Of a DNA stretch of 64,000 nt, positions 35,641 through 45,359 are shown in pieces. The stretch lies in contig CM060734.1 in NCBI GenBank assembly GCA_030704615.1, positions 47,818,042 through 47,882,041 of the forward strand, in the 5' to 3' direction. Position 1 is the stretch's first letter. Every line of letters begins with the position of its first letter. The position numbers were made by a program, and so were the translations under genes. The notes beneath the pieces were generated by a model. It saw only the letters and a program-made list of their open reading frames with translations, had not been told where the DNA came from and made no database searches. This DNA comes from Takakia lepidozioides. Its lineage: Eukaryota; Streptophyta; Takakiopsida; Takakiales; Takakiaceae.

Positions 35641-35726
35641 ATATGTCAAGTTAAATAAACACAGTGTAAAACTAACTAAAATAAATCTAATTATTTGTAT
35701 TTAACACTTGGAGTTGAAGTGTTAAG

Positions 35727-35755
35727 TCAGGTGTCAAGTTTAGCTTGACACCTGA
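35727..35755. repeat. Perfect 12-bp hairpin
   Basis: TCAGGTGTCAAG, loop TTTAG, CTTGACACCTGA. It is perfect, unlike the decayed hairpins around it, and lies at the right edge of the array. Confidence 0.7.
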
Positions 35756-35857
35756 ACCATCTTATCTTCACGAGCTCATCAGTCGTGCGGCTCATCTCTC
35801 TCGAGTGATTGAAACTAGATTTACACTGTTGACACATAAACATTCAATACAACACAA

Positions 35858-36172
35858 TCACTCATTAAAACTACGAGTTGAGCCAAGGGCACCCCAAGCT
35901 ATAGTAGCTCGTTCTAACCAACCCTCCTCCTCTTTCTGCCAGGTAGAGACAAAGCAATATTTCCCTATCTCCCGGTCACTGAATACTAAATAAAATAAAG
36001 GTAGGGTCTGACAGTCTTTCAACTCGAAAGTTTTGAGACGGTTGCGAGTGTCCTCATTGCGAATGACTGCATCTCCTTCAAGCAGAACAAACTTGTCATT
36101 GCTAATGAACCCCCACTCGTGGTTGCCTTGTGTACAGCTCCCTGTGACATTGCCAACACTAGCAGCCTTCAC
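35858..36172 (-). CDS. Unrecognised minus-strand exon-like frame
   Basis: About 105 open codons with protein-like composition, including SCTQGNHEWGFISNDKFVLL, EGDAVIRNEDTRNRLKTFEL and KDCQTLPLFYLVF. There is no ATG start; the frame merely opens. It could be an exon captured by the surrounding element or part of a decayed transposase. I do not recognise it. Confidence 0.25.
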   Translation of the reverse strand: MKAASVGNVTGSCTQGNHEWGFISNDKFVLLEGDAVIRNEDTRNRLKTFELKDCQTLPLFYLVFSDREIGKYCFVSTWQKEEEGWLERATIAWGALGSTRSFNE

Positions 36173-36542
36173 AGCTGCGCGTGCGCGTACTATAACTGCG
36201 CTACCGAGGTGATTGTCTTGTAGTGCGGGCTAACGCGGAAGCTACGTGCTTCCGTTCACGTACTATAATCGTGTAGCCTCGGGACGAAGTCGTAGTGCGG
36301 CTTCGACGTGTTCCCGTACCTCAGGCCAGCATTCCAAGGTGGACCCAATTGTAGTGATTGGGGCGCACGGTTGGTTCAAGGTTATCTTCCTAGTCAAAGA
36401 GGGTTCAAGGTGAACCCTTGCTAGTTGGTCTGGAGGGTTGCTGGAGGGCAATGCCCATGCAGAGGATGTGTCACCTCCAGCAGAGCAGGATGACACGCAT
36501 GGTACGGCGGAGTTGCCTGCCATGGTTGCTCACACTCCATTA

Positions 36543-37964
36543 TAAGGTACGAGCAAAGATTTGCAGCAAGCTGCTGATAGACGGGTGCAACAAGCCTGGG
36601 TAGAGGCCTTCGTACCGTCAGGAGAGGAGGAGAATGCGGTGATTGCACCAGGACCACCTCAGTTGTCGCCATTGGATACCACACCTCTTGGGTGGCAGTG
36701 CCCACATGAAGACATATACCTTCTGGACTTGTTTGGTGGGATCAGCACTGGATTGGCTGCAGTGCTGCAGGCAGGTGTACGAGTTCGATGTTACTTGTAT
36801 GTGGAGAAGGATGAGACTGCACGACGCGTCGCACTGCGCCATGTTGCTCAGTTGGTCCAGCAGTACCATGATTTGTTGCCAGTGTCTGCAGTTCGTGGAT
36901 ACCAGCAAACATTGTCAGCATACATCTCTTTGCTGGGGACGCATGATTTGGAGCGGGTTGACCATATTCACTTGGTAGTGGCAGGTTGGCCCTGCCAAGG
37001 GCATTCATCAGCCGGGCATGACAATGGGTTACAAGACTCAAGGTCACGCCTATTTTGGGAGATGTTGAGGGTCCTACGCTATTTACAGCTTCAGCAGACA
37101 GACTCTCCGGCATATATCTTGGAGAATGTGCCATTGATGGGTGATTCTCGGGCCAAGGTGATGGCCAGTGTGCATCAAGTGCGGTCTTGGTTTCGGTTAG
37201 CAGTGTTTTTGGACGCAGCTGCAGTGGGGTCACGGGCTCATCGCCCACTACTATGGTGGACCAACTTGATGCCACCTGCACTGCTCAAGCGTGCATCTGA
37301 TGGGGTGCAGCGGCCACCACACCTGACGGTGGATAGCATTTTGGACATAGGGAGACAGTCTCAGCGTGTGAGACACGATGAGCGATCATCTTTGGCAGTG
37401 GTCAATAAGGTGGGTGACCAACGAGCCGCATTGCCTACACTGCTCAGCTTTCCAGGATCTCATGCTTTTCGCGATGGTGGACCTGGCCTCTTGTGGAATA
37501 GCCAGTTGCAGCAATTTGTGGAAGCCAATGCTGACGAGCGCGAGCAGGCGATGGGTTTTACCACTGGTACCACGGCGGAGCCATCTCTTTCTGAGGCATC
37601 ATGTCGTCAAGTGTTGGGGCAAGCAATGGATCTCAATTGCTTGACCTGGATTATCAGCTTGGCTATGGCTGAGCAGCGCCGAGTACGGAGTACACTTCCT
37701 TTGATGGTCTCCCTGCCTACCGAGACGGTACAGGCAGAGTGTGGGGGTGAACAGGTAAGGACCACGAGGTGTAGGCTGCATCCATGGCACACGTGGGAGG
37801 TGTTCGAGGTTCAGAAGGAGTTGGTAGCCAAGGCGACGGTGATGGATGAGGTTGGGGATTTTTCTTGGGTTGAAGAGGTCCTTAAGGATGGGATGATGGG
37901 GCAGGATGAGACGTTGTCACTAACAGAGGAGGCAATGGTCACTGCTCAAGAGGTTGCAGCATAG
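36543..37964 (+). CDS. E2 C5-cytosine DNA methyltransferase domain, uninterrupted
   Basis: It is open from the TAA at 36540 to the TAG at 37962, about 470 codons. In the frame from 36561 the motifs are: I, YLLDLFGGISTGL (residues 53-65); II, YVEKDE (80-85); IV, AGWPCQGHS with the catalytic Cys (near 145); VI, ILENVP (186-191); VIII, VGSRAHRPLLWW (222-233); target-recognition/motif IX, LPTLLSFPGSHAFR (291-304) and QAMGFTTGTT; X, RQVLGQAMDLNCLTW (349-363). All core residues of a C5-methyltransferase (DLFxG, PCQ, ENV) are present. The order is canonical, so it is not DRM-like. Overall it looks DNMT3-like, but with PCQ in place of PCN. No Met precedes motif I, so it was probably a polyprotein domain. 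Residues 370-467 are an acidic linker. The expected reaction is SAM-dependent methylation of cytosine C5; whether it acts on its own cDNA is inference. Confidence 0.93.
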
Positions 37965-37970
37965 CAACCA
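37962..37970 (+). promoter_or_regulatory. Putative UAG readthrough site, E2
   Basis: TAG CAA CCA, matching UAG-CAR-YYA. It lies in frame between AQEVAA (methyltransferase linker) and QPRDASSTSKPAG, which leads into RT without another stop until about 38307. The nine bases are the same at the aligned place in E1 (23329), while the codon before the stop differs (GCA here, ATC in E1). Confidence 0.55.
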
Positions 37971-39019
37971 CGGGACGCGTCTTCTACCTCTAAGCCTGCT
38001 GGACTTAAGGTTGCAGTCACGGAGGACAACTGGGAGGCTGATGTTGGACCTATAGTCACCGGAGGAGAGAGACGACATATACGGCAGTTCTTGAGGGCTT
38101 ACAGGAACTGCCTCTTCTTCAGTTTGAAAGACTTGGGAGCACTGAAGGGTCAAGAGATTCGCATTGAATTGGCCACTGATACGCCAATCTTTCGGAGACC
38201 CTATAGATACAGTGACATGGAGAGGTCCTTGATTCAGATGAGGACTCAGGACCTCTGGGAGGCTGGTTTGGTGGAGCTATCGGTGGAGAGTATGCTTCAG
38301 CCACAGTGATGCCAGCCCAGAAGGATGTCTATGGCAATTGGACGGAGAGACGTATGTGCGGTGATTACCGGCCTGTAAATCGTCAGACCAAGTCCGATAG
38401 GTATGCCATGCCAACACCAGAGGAGATCTTTGATGCCATTGGGCATGCCAAGGTCTTTAGCACTTTGGATTTACGATCCGGATATCACCATTTGCCGATC
38501 AAGGAGGCGGATAAGCAGAAGATGGCATTCTGGGGGATCAATGAGCACGGGAAGGATTGCCTATACCAGTGGCGGTTCTTACCATTTGGGCTTAAGAACG
38601 CTCCTGCACAGTTTCAGAGAGTCATGGACAGGATTTTAGCAGGGGTAGAGTTTTTTCGGTGCTACATAAATGACATCATCATCTTTAGTGCTACGGTGGA
38701 GGAGCATGAGAGACACCTTCAGGTGGTATTTGAGCGCTTGAGGGCGCACGGATTGAAGTTAAATCCGGGGAAGTGCAAGTTTTTCCACAACCAGATTGAG
38801 TATTTGGGTCACATGATATATCATGGAGGATTGGGGGTACAGCAGACTAAGGTAGAGGCCATTGCACAGATTCCACGTCCCACGGATGTGAGCCGAGTTC
38901 GAACTTTCATGGGGTTGACAAACTATTATAGACGGTTTGTCAAGGGATTTAGTGCCATTGCAAAGGCTCTAACCAAGCTGACCAAAGTGGACCAGGAGTG
39001 GCAGTGGGAAGATGAGTAA
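37965..39019 (+). pseudogene. E2 reverse transcriptase, catalytic motif altered
   Basis: It is open in the methyltransferase frame through FLRAYRNCLFFSLKDLG, QEIRIELATDTPIFRRPYRY and DLWEAGLVELS. A frame change near 38290-38310 leads into 38306-39019: MCGDYRPVNRQT, STLDLRSGYHHLPIKEAD, PFGLKNAPAQFQRVMDRI, then CYINDIIIFS. The active-site YIDD has become YIND. E1 keeps YIDD, so this is a private loss that should abolish polymerisation. It ends with the thumb YLGHMIYHGG and the connection SRVRTFMGLTNYYRRFVKGF. Confidence 0.88.
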
Positions 39020-39532
39020 GAATGAGCTTTCCAAGAGCTCAAGGTGAGGTTGACCTCGGCACCCATCTTGAGACGACCTATCAGGGGGCGTCCTTTTCAG
39101 CTGCATACAGATTGGAGCATGCTGGGGCTTGGAGCGGTGCTCACATAGGTAGATGATGAGGGAAGAGAGTTCGTAGTGGCTTATGTCAGTCGCTCGAACA
39201 ACGCTGCAGAGGCTAAGTATAGCTCATATGAGGGAGAGTGCTTAGCTGCAGTGTGGGCCGTGGCACACTTCAGGTGCTATCTATATGACAATCTCTTCAC
39301 CCTTGTCACAAATCACCAGCCACTCAAGTGGTTGATGGAGTCAGACAAGCTTACGGGGAAGCTTGCACGGTGGGCACTCATACTTCAAGAGTATGACTTT
39401 CAGGTTGTGCATCGACCGGGTTTGGTCAATCGGGATGCGGATGGGTTGAGTCGCAATCCATGCACGAGCCAGCAGGATGACACTGAAGCTCGGTGGCATA
39501 GTGAGACGGACGAGGAGATGGTGCCCGGATGA
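39020..39532 (+). pseudogene. E2 RNase H
   Basis: It follows RT after a TAA near 39017. It has LHTDWSMLGLGAVLT (first Asp; stop after it near 39147), YSSYEGECLAAVWAVAHFR (Glu), TNHQPLKWLM, where the family Asp of TDHQ has become Asn, and VNRDADGLSRNPC at the end. By family knowledge it degrades the RNA strand of the RNA/DNA hybrid. Confidence 0.85.
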
Positions 39533-39556
39533 CATGCATCTGCATTTCTGTGTATC

Positions 39557-40420
39557 TTGGCAGCGGAAGGCCAGGTTGGACCTACAACAGGGATGACTGT
39601 AGACCGAGTGTCTGAGGACCCTGAGGCCAGCAATGAGCAAGGTGGCGCCAAAGATATATATGAGGATTCAGTTGTGTTGGACTACCTCCGCACTGGAGAC
39701 ACAGCAGCCACTGTGACTGCCAAGGAGAGGGATTGGATCCTACAATGAGCCAAGAGGTTCAAGTGGGAGGGGACACACCTGCTCCGAGTGTGGGAGGATG
39801 GTCGACTGAGGATTGTGCCTCACCCAACACAGCGGGCACGGTTAGTGCGGCATGCCCATGAGGAGTTGGGGCATTTTGGGGTGCGACACACTCATAGTCT
39901 ACTGCAGGGGTAGTATTGGTGGCGTGGTATGCACACAAAGGTGCAACAATTTGTGGCTAGGTGCATGGTGTGTGACAGGGTGCGTGCTTCATTCAACGCC
40001 CCTACTCCACAATTGCACCCTCTTCCGATCATGGGATTGGGCTACAAGTGGAGTCTTGACTTCGCAGGGCCATTGCCATTGACCATGCGCCACAACAAGT
40101 ACGTGTTGGTGATGGTAGAGCACTTCTCCAAGTGGATCGAGTTGGTTCCATTGCCTGATAAGGCTAGTGAAGGAGCTGCGTATGCATTCTTGGATTGTGT
40201 ACTTAGCCGATTCGGTGCTCCAGTTGAGGTACTCACGGACCAAGGGAGAGAGTTCTTGGGGAGTTTCAGGCTTTGTGTGACAAGGCCTTGGTAGACCACC
40301 GCACCACTTCTCGGGATCATCCTGAGGCCGATGGCTTAGCAGAGAGGGTTGTTTAAACAGTAAAGAGGGGTTTGCGCAAGTATGGCTTGCAGAAGGGACA
40401 CCTAGGAGATTGAGACCTTT
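39557..40420 (+). pseudogene. E2 integrase, broken
   Basis: The zinc-binding part has HAHEELGHFG and CMVC (HHCC type) with stops near 39748 and 39912. The catalytic core has WSLDFAGPLP (first Asp), VLTDQGREF (second Asp) and, after a frame change near 40270, the Glu in DGLAERVV followed by a TAA. All three catalytic acids of the DD35E triad can still be seen. The region from 40420 to 40600 is scrambled. E1 lacks this domain altogether. Confidence 0.85.
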
Positions 40421-40605
40421 AGTTACCCTGGTTAGTTATGGGCTACAGGTTCAGCAAGCAAGCATCACTTGCCTCATTCTCACCATATTTTCTTCTCTTT
40501 GGCCGAGAGCCGGATTTGCCTACATCCACTCGTAAAGAAGCTGCTACAGTTCTTAACCTTGATGATCCGGACGTGTGGGCACCTGCATGAGATCAGCGTG
40601 CAGAG

Positions 40606-41097
40606 TTGTTCAAGAAAGTCATGCCCATGGCTTTCGAGAATCTTGTCATTGCACAACATCGTGATACGTTGAGGTATGCTACCATACGTGGTGGGGACTA
40701 TCGTCCTGGGATCCGGAGATTTAACCCTGGTGACTATATTTATCTGCAACAGGCTGCTCCTACGACCTTGGATGTGACTGCAGGACGTATTATTTTGAGG
40801 GTTCGAGAGGTACTGCCCTCAGGCGTCTTGATCTTGTAGGGTCGGGATGACATAACTTGGAAGGACCATGTGCGTAATTGTGCGTCATGTCACCTTCCGA
40901 ATGTCGATGGCAGGATTGACCCAAACCTGGCAGTGGTACCTGCAAGTTTGAGGTGCATGTTGTGTGGGTCTGCTAGAGGGGCAGCCACCATGCTGGTGTG
41001 TGATCAATGCTCTAGAGGTTGGCATATGGGATGTTTGACTCCACCTCTTGAGATGGTTCCTGATGGGGATTGGTTATGTCCGCATTGCATTGGATAG
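40606..41097 (+). pseudogene. E2 integrase C-terminal region with PHD finger
   Basis: The first part is a small barrel-like domain typical of integrase C-termini (IRRFNPGDYIYLQQ, GRIILRVREVLPSG), ending at a TAG near 40837. The next frame (40846 or 40870 on) reads DDITWKDHVRNCASCHLPN and then a C4HC3 PHD finger: CMLC, LVCDQC, RGWHMGC, PPLEMVPDGDWLC and CPHC, all eight zinc ligands plus the Trp before His. The last stop, TAG, is at 41095. PHD fingers read histone H3 tails, methylated or not. In this place it stands where chromoviruses carry a chromodomain, so it may steer integration; that role is inference. Confidence 0.88.
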
Positions 41098-41319
41098 TGG
41101 GAGTGGATACAACCATGGAAGGCTAACAAGAAATGTACTAGGAGACCAACACACAAGATCCTGACTCAAGTTCACAGATTGCAAGACGACGACTAACGAT
41201 GGGGTTGCTCTTGTACCCGGCCTCTTGGTCTATAGAGTTTGAGTACAATAAGGACAGTGATAGAGGACTTAGTACGGCTGTGGCTATTACATCTTGTTAA
41301 AGGGACCTAACCACCAGCT

Positions 41320-41420
41320 AGGGGGGCGATTGTGGCAGACTATTTTATTGTGCATATATGTATGGTGTGGTTTGGACAGCGATGTAGTTGTGTAGCGATA
41401 CGTATGCGCACGACAAATTT
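41320..41420 (+). repeat. Polypurine tract and probable start of 3' LTR
   Basis: AGGGGGGCGA at 41320-41329, about 220 bases after the last pol stop, is followed by TGTGGCAGAC, a suitable LTR start with TG. Only some 90 bases follow before the hairpin array text begins, so the LTR is short, truncated or joined to the array. Confidence 0.45.
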
Positions 41421-41429
41421 GAGTAAAAA

Positions 41430-41760
41430 AATAAAAAAATTGGGTCCGTCAGATGTAGCGGTCGCGAATTTATCAAATTAATTTCTTGAAAATCAGGACC
41501 ATCAGAGCTGACAGTCCCGATTTATTAAATATTTTCTTAAAATATGGGACCGCCAGAGCTGGCGGATTTGATTCATTAATTTTTTTTAAAAAAATTATGA
41601 TCGCTAGAGCTTGTAGTTTCGATTCATTAGATAATTTTTGAATATTCGGGACCGCCAGCACTGGCGGTCCCGATTTATTAAATAAATTCTAAAATTTAAG
41701 ACCACTGGAGCTAGCAATCCCAAATTTTTCTGAAAATAATTTTTTAAAATTTCGAATCAT
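41430..41760. repeat. Hairpin array, continuation beyond E2
   Basis: Five or six units of about 62 bases carry GGGACCGCCAGAGCTGGCGG- and GGGACCGCCAGCACTGGCGG-type palindromes, matching the 34030-35640 array. This supports one older element split by E2. Confidence 0.65.
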
Positions 41761-41944
41761 CGGATATGACATGTGGCTTATGTGTTACGATCGATGTAAA
41801 ATGTAATATTTAAAAAGATTACACAATGTTAAGATAGTATTTGAGGTGATCTGATGCACATCAGGACGTAACCCTGACGTGTTAGCATCACGTCAGTCCA
41901 TTTTGTGTAACTATGTTAGCTCTGTTACCAGATTGGTAGTAGTA

Positions 41945-42330
41945 TCCAAAAAATCTTTATGAAATCTCCCTCTTCTATCTTTAATCCTTAAAGTTTGTTC
42001 TTAAATAACATTTGTCTGAAGGCAGATCTGTCATCATACATCTTTGCCAAGGCATCCCATACTTCCTTTGGGTCAGTAAGATAAGCAAATATAGTGAATT
42101 ACTTTGTTCGTGAGAGAGAGATTAATGATGGTTAGAGTCTCATATGTTTCTTTCTAAACTCGGTCACTGCATCCAAACCTTTAGCTGACACCATATACCT
42201 AGAGATAAAATCAAGTACATCTTCTCTCAGCAAGTATTTCTTAATTTTAGACCTCAAAACTATGTAGATAGACCAATCTTTCCTGCAAGTTTGTCTTACG
42301 GAGAAACGATTAGAATGGAACCGTTAGCTA
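41945..42330 (-). pseudogene. Ty1/copia gag remnant
   Basis: The minus strand reads DWSIYIVLRSKIKKYLLRED, then DVLDFISRYMVSAKGLDAV, and later WDALAKMYDDRSAFRQMLF, followed by KNKL and a stop. This is the UBN2-type gag of copia elements, with frame breaks. It lies just inside the primer site at 42536. Confidence 0.7.
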
Positions 42331-42535
42331 TTTTTGAATAACTAGACACACTAATACAAATCAACTGTAACAGAGAAAAAAACAAACAAAACTACATTAA
42401 AAAAAATTTCTGGAGCAATGCTTATAAGTAAAACACACACATCTCCATGTGGCGGAGCGAAGCTGCACACCGGAGGGTTCGTCCTAGTGACCTCCTAAAA
42501 CCTTGAAGAAATTATGATTCACTTTGCAACCTGGT

Positions 42536-42547
42536 GCTCTGATACCA
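42536..42547 (-). other. Primer binding site of the minus-strand copia element
   Basis: The complement reads TGGTATCAGAGC, a 12/12 match to the initiator tRNA-Met primer site used by most copia elements. The base pair next to it gives an LTR ending in CA. Confidence 0.8.
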
Positions 42548-42830
42548 TGAGGAACTGATGTACACTAACAACTTAGAGCACCGTAGGCTAGAATGAAATA
42601 ACACAAGGGACCAAAGCATACATATACCTAATTAAGAGGGATAAATGGCTATCACTGACGGTGGATCTGCTCACAAACTAAGATGATGATATAACTATTC
42701 AAAACATTCTAGAACTGAAGGCTGTTTCTCCTTTTGTAATGACCCAAATAGCCTAGTGCTTAGCCTAAACAGTAGTCAATCACCTTATGTGTAAGAAGTG
42801 AATTAGTTCAATACTAAATAATGAGAGATG
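42548..42830 (-). repeat. 5' LTR of the minus-strand copia element (outer end unknown)
   Basis: The sequence abutting the primer site ends, on the minus strand, in ..GTTCCTCA. The outer end could not be set because no second LTR is in the window. Confidence 0.45.
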
Positions 42831-43490
42831 ACAAAACTTCCCGAATAACCGGGGATGAACTATTTGGTGGTTTCATCTGTAGGTCCATGTCGGACCGTTG
42901 GCAGGGACCAACGGAGTCATGTCGTCTGTCTCCCACCAACATTTTCTTCTCCCACGTTGTTTTGTTTTTTCCTCCTCTCCTTCCATCTCTCTCATTTGGT
43001 GGAGGTATCCTCATTCATGCTGCGTTCTTCTAGTGTAGAGATAGAGAGAGTGTGACGTTAGGTCTAATGCAGGGTGATTCGATACGTACCATATTGATGC
43101 CAACCATGTTGACAAGGACAAAATGGTATCAAAACGCTCAACCACTGAGTGATGTATGGTAACGCTACACCAAGGGCAAAACGATGTGTTAGTGGCGGAG
43201 ACCACACCTCTGCAAACGAGCGCGTATATACAATGTAGATCATGACACTCCACAAGATTGAAGCGTATAAAAGGTAGGGAGCATTGGTCAAACATTATTG
43301 ACCATGATGACAGGGATGGCTTATATGACTCGCGTCATATGGAGGACTACACTTGGATGAATTTTCCTAGAATCGTATGACTATGACTGAATATGGTTTT
43401 GCAGCTCTAGTTATACGATTGCATCACTACACGTGTCATTTTAAAGGCACATACACGAATGTATTCATCCATTGGGTAAGTTCATTCATC
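42831..43490. other. Spacer, nothing supported
   Basis: No recognisable gene. Short frames on both strands only. Confidence 0.3.
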
Positions 43491-43559
43491 AATGATCAAA
43501 GTGCAAAAGGTTAAAACAATTCAAAATATAGGGTTGCCCATTAGGGTAGCTGTGAACAG

Positions 43560-44200
43560 AGGGTTGGGACTTGGCCTCCTTTTGGGCTTTTTTTTTGTCT
43601 CCCGCCACACCATATGTTTTCTAAGTATCCACGAGCCTAGAGCATGGAACGCGATGATTGCAGGAAGTGTAGGGGCGTGGGATGGAGGCTTTGCAGACCT
43701 ATTTTTGAGCAAATGATGCAGGAAGGGGCGAGGATAGGCATAGCAAGGATATACACAGCGTGGAGGTGGTATAGAGGCTTCGGAGACGTATAGCAAGTAA
43801 TGCGGGAAGGGGTGAATCCGGACCGGGTCATGTTCATTTGTGTTTGCAATGCGTGTGCGAGCCTGGCAGCCCTAGGAAAGGGTAAAAGGTCCATGGTGCC
43901 ATTGTCAAATTTGGAATTGTTCCCGATGTCATTCTGAACAATACCCTCGTGAACAATGTGGCAGTATTGAGGATACAAAGGGAGTGTTTGAGAATATGGC
44001 TGAACGAAATGTCGTGTCCCAGAGTGCGATGATCACGGGATATGCACAGCAGGGATGCGGGATGGAGGCATTGGAGACCTATGAGCAAATGATGTGGGAA
44101 GGGGTAAAGGCAGACTTGGTCACGTTTGTTTGTAGATGCAATGCTTGTGCGAGCCTGATTCTTCTTCGACCTGTTTCAGCCTGTTTTTCCCTCTCATCAG
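43560..44200 (+). pseudogene. Decayed PPR (PLS-type) repeats, block 1
   Basis: Pieces in changing frames read EPRAWNAMIAG, VCNACASLAAL.KG, VFENMAERNVVSQSAMITGY, AQQGCGMEALETYEQM and VKADLVTFVCRCNACASL. These are the P, L and S motifs of plant organellar PPR proteins. Many frameshifts and stops show it is not a gene now. The family edits or processes organellar RNA. Confidence 0.8.
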
Positions 44201-44487
44201 ACTCGGCCCTAGATTGCTCGGCGGAGCAGAGTTGGCATGAGTTTTTACAGGACATTATGTTATTTCTTGAGTAGAGTTTGGAGTTCGTTGTTCCTCATCG
44301 TGTAGAGCCCAATGGAGCCCAAAACAACTTGCATGAATATTGTTGAAAGCTCACTAGCACCCCTCACTAAAGGACCATGTCAACATGTTGAGGCTATCAC
44401 ATGAAAGTGTAGTATCTAGAAATATTTCACGTGCGATTCCTTTTGTAACTGGCACTTGTCTCAGGACCGCAAACGCAAGGTTTGCCT

Positions 44488-44640
44488 TTTTCTCAATGTA
44501 CGATGTGAAGAAGTTTGTCCATTCTGCAAATGTGGGCTCTTGGCTCCTGTTAGTACCATGATTTCTTTCTGATGTTTACAAGGTTCTTGGGAGAGTCAGC
44601 TTGGTCTTAGCAGGTCGCGTTTCAATCTCTGCCCGCTCAG
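44488..44640 (+). repeat. Duplicated segment, copy 1
   Basis: TCAATGTACGATGTGAAGAA and about 130 following bases recur at 49895-50050 with a few changes and the same orientation. Confidence 0.7.
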
Positions 44641-44845
44641 CTGCACTGGGGTGAATGTCTGCTGGAAGCAAATGCAAGTCAGCATAGGGACTAGTGTGAT
44701 AAGTAGGTTGGGTTGTTTGCTGGAACAATTCTAGGCTGTCGTTGTCAGCTGCTAGCAGCAAGGCAAGGATATTGTATGCATGATTTGTGCAGAGGCATGG
44801 ATAGCTGAAGGAGCAGGGATAGAGTGTGGGTCTAGATTCATTCAA

Positions 44846-45015
44846 GAGGGCCGGATTTCAAGCTCCAGATTACCTATGACTCCCTATGGAAGGATAGCTA
44901 CAAGAAACCTGCATGAGTAGATGGTCAACTGGAAGTCGCAGCAGCAACAGCGACACAATTGATAAAATTGGGTACTGCTACTCAAGGCACCTTCTTCAAC
45001 ATATTTTCACCCTGT
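44846..45015 (+). repeat. Exon-like module, copy 1
   Basis: It begins AGAGGGCCGGATTTCAAGCT. One frame reads PDFKLQITYDSLWKDSYKKP and then WSTGSR/QLEV..-type text. The recurring consensus is TYDSLWKDSYKKPAWVDGQL followed by an Ala run and QLIKSGTANEG. It is followed by CACCTTCTTCAACA..TTTCACCCTG text. Confidence 0.7.
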
Positions 45016-45120
45016 TTTTCCTTCTTATCAGAATCGGCCATAAATTGGTGTGGACACCATTTTCTTCAACCTATTTCAGTCTGTTTTGCCCTCTCATCAT
45101 TAGGGTTGGGGTGTTTGCTG

Positions 45121-45320
45121 GAAGAGGGCCGGATTTCAAGCACAAGAATACCTATGATTCCCTGTGGATCCATTGCTACAAGAAAGCTGCATGGGTAGAT
45201 GGTGAACTAGAAGCCGCAGCAGCAGCGGCACAATTGATAAAATTAGGCACTGCTAATGAAGGCAACCTTCTTCGACACATTTCACCCTGTTTTTCCCTCT
45301 TATCAAGATCGGCCCTATAT
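45121..45320 (+). repeat. Exon-like module, copy 2
   Basis: Frame: GPDFKHKNTYDSLWIHCYKK, then AAWVDGELEAAAAAAQLIKL and GTANEG. It has the same flanking CACATTTCACCCTGTTTTTC text. Confidence 0.7.
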
Positions 45321-45359
45321 TTTCATGTTGAATTTCTGTAAGTTACTGGTTGAGTGAAC

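Larger units (their letters stand above)
36290..41420 (+). mobile_element. E2: Ty3/gypsy element with DNA methyltransferase, RT, RNase H, integrase and PHD finger
   Basis: Similarity to E1 begins near 36300 at the end of the protease, so gag and most of the protease are missing. The order is methyltransferase (36543-37964), UAG, RT, RNase H, integrase, PHD finger, then a polypurine tract (41320-41329) and a probable LTR start TGTGGCAGAC (41331). Hairpin arrays of the same type lie on both sides (34.0-35.6 and 41.4-41.8 kb), so E2 appears to sit inside that older element. No complete LTR pair is visible. Confidence 0.85.

Noticed and set aside
36543-37964. The methyltransferase as a host gene next to a retroelement
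   Set aside because: The same domain lies at the same place, in frame with RT, in a second copy 14 kb away, and E2 has no own start codon.
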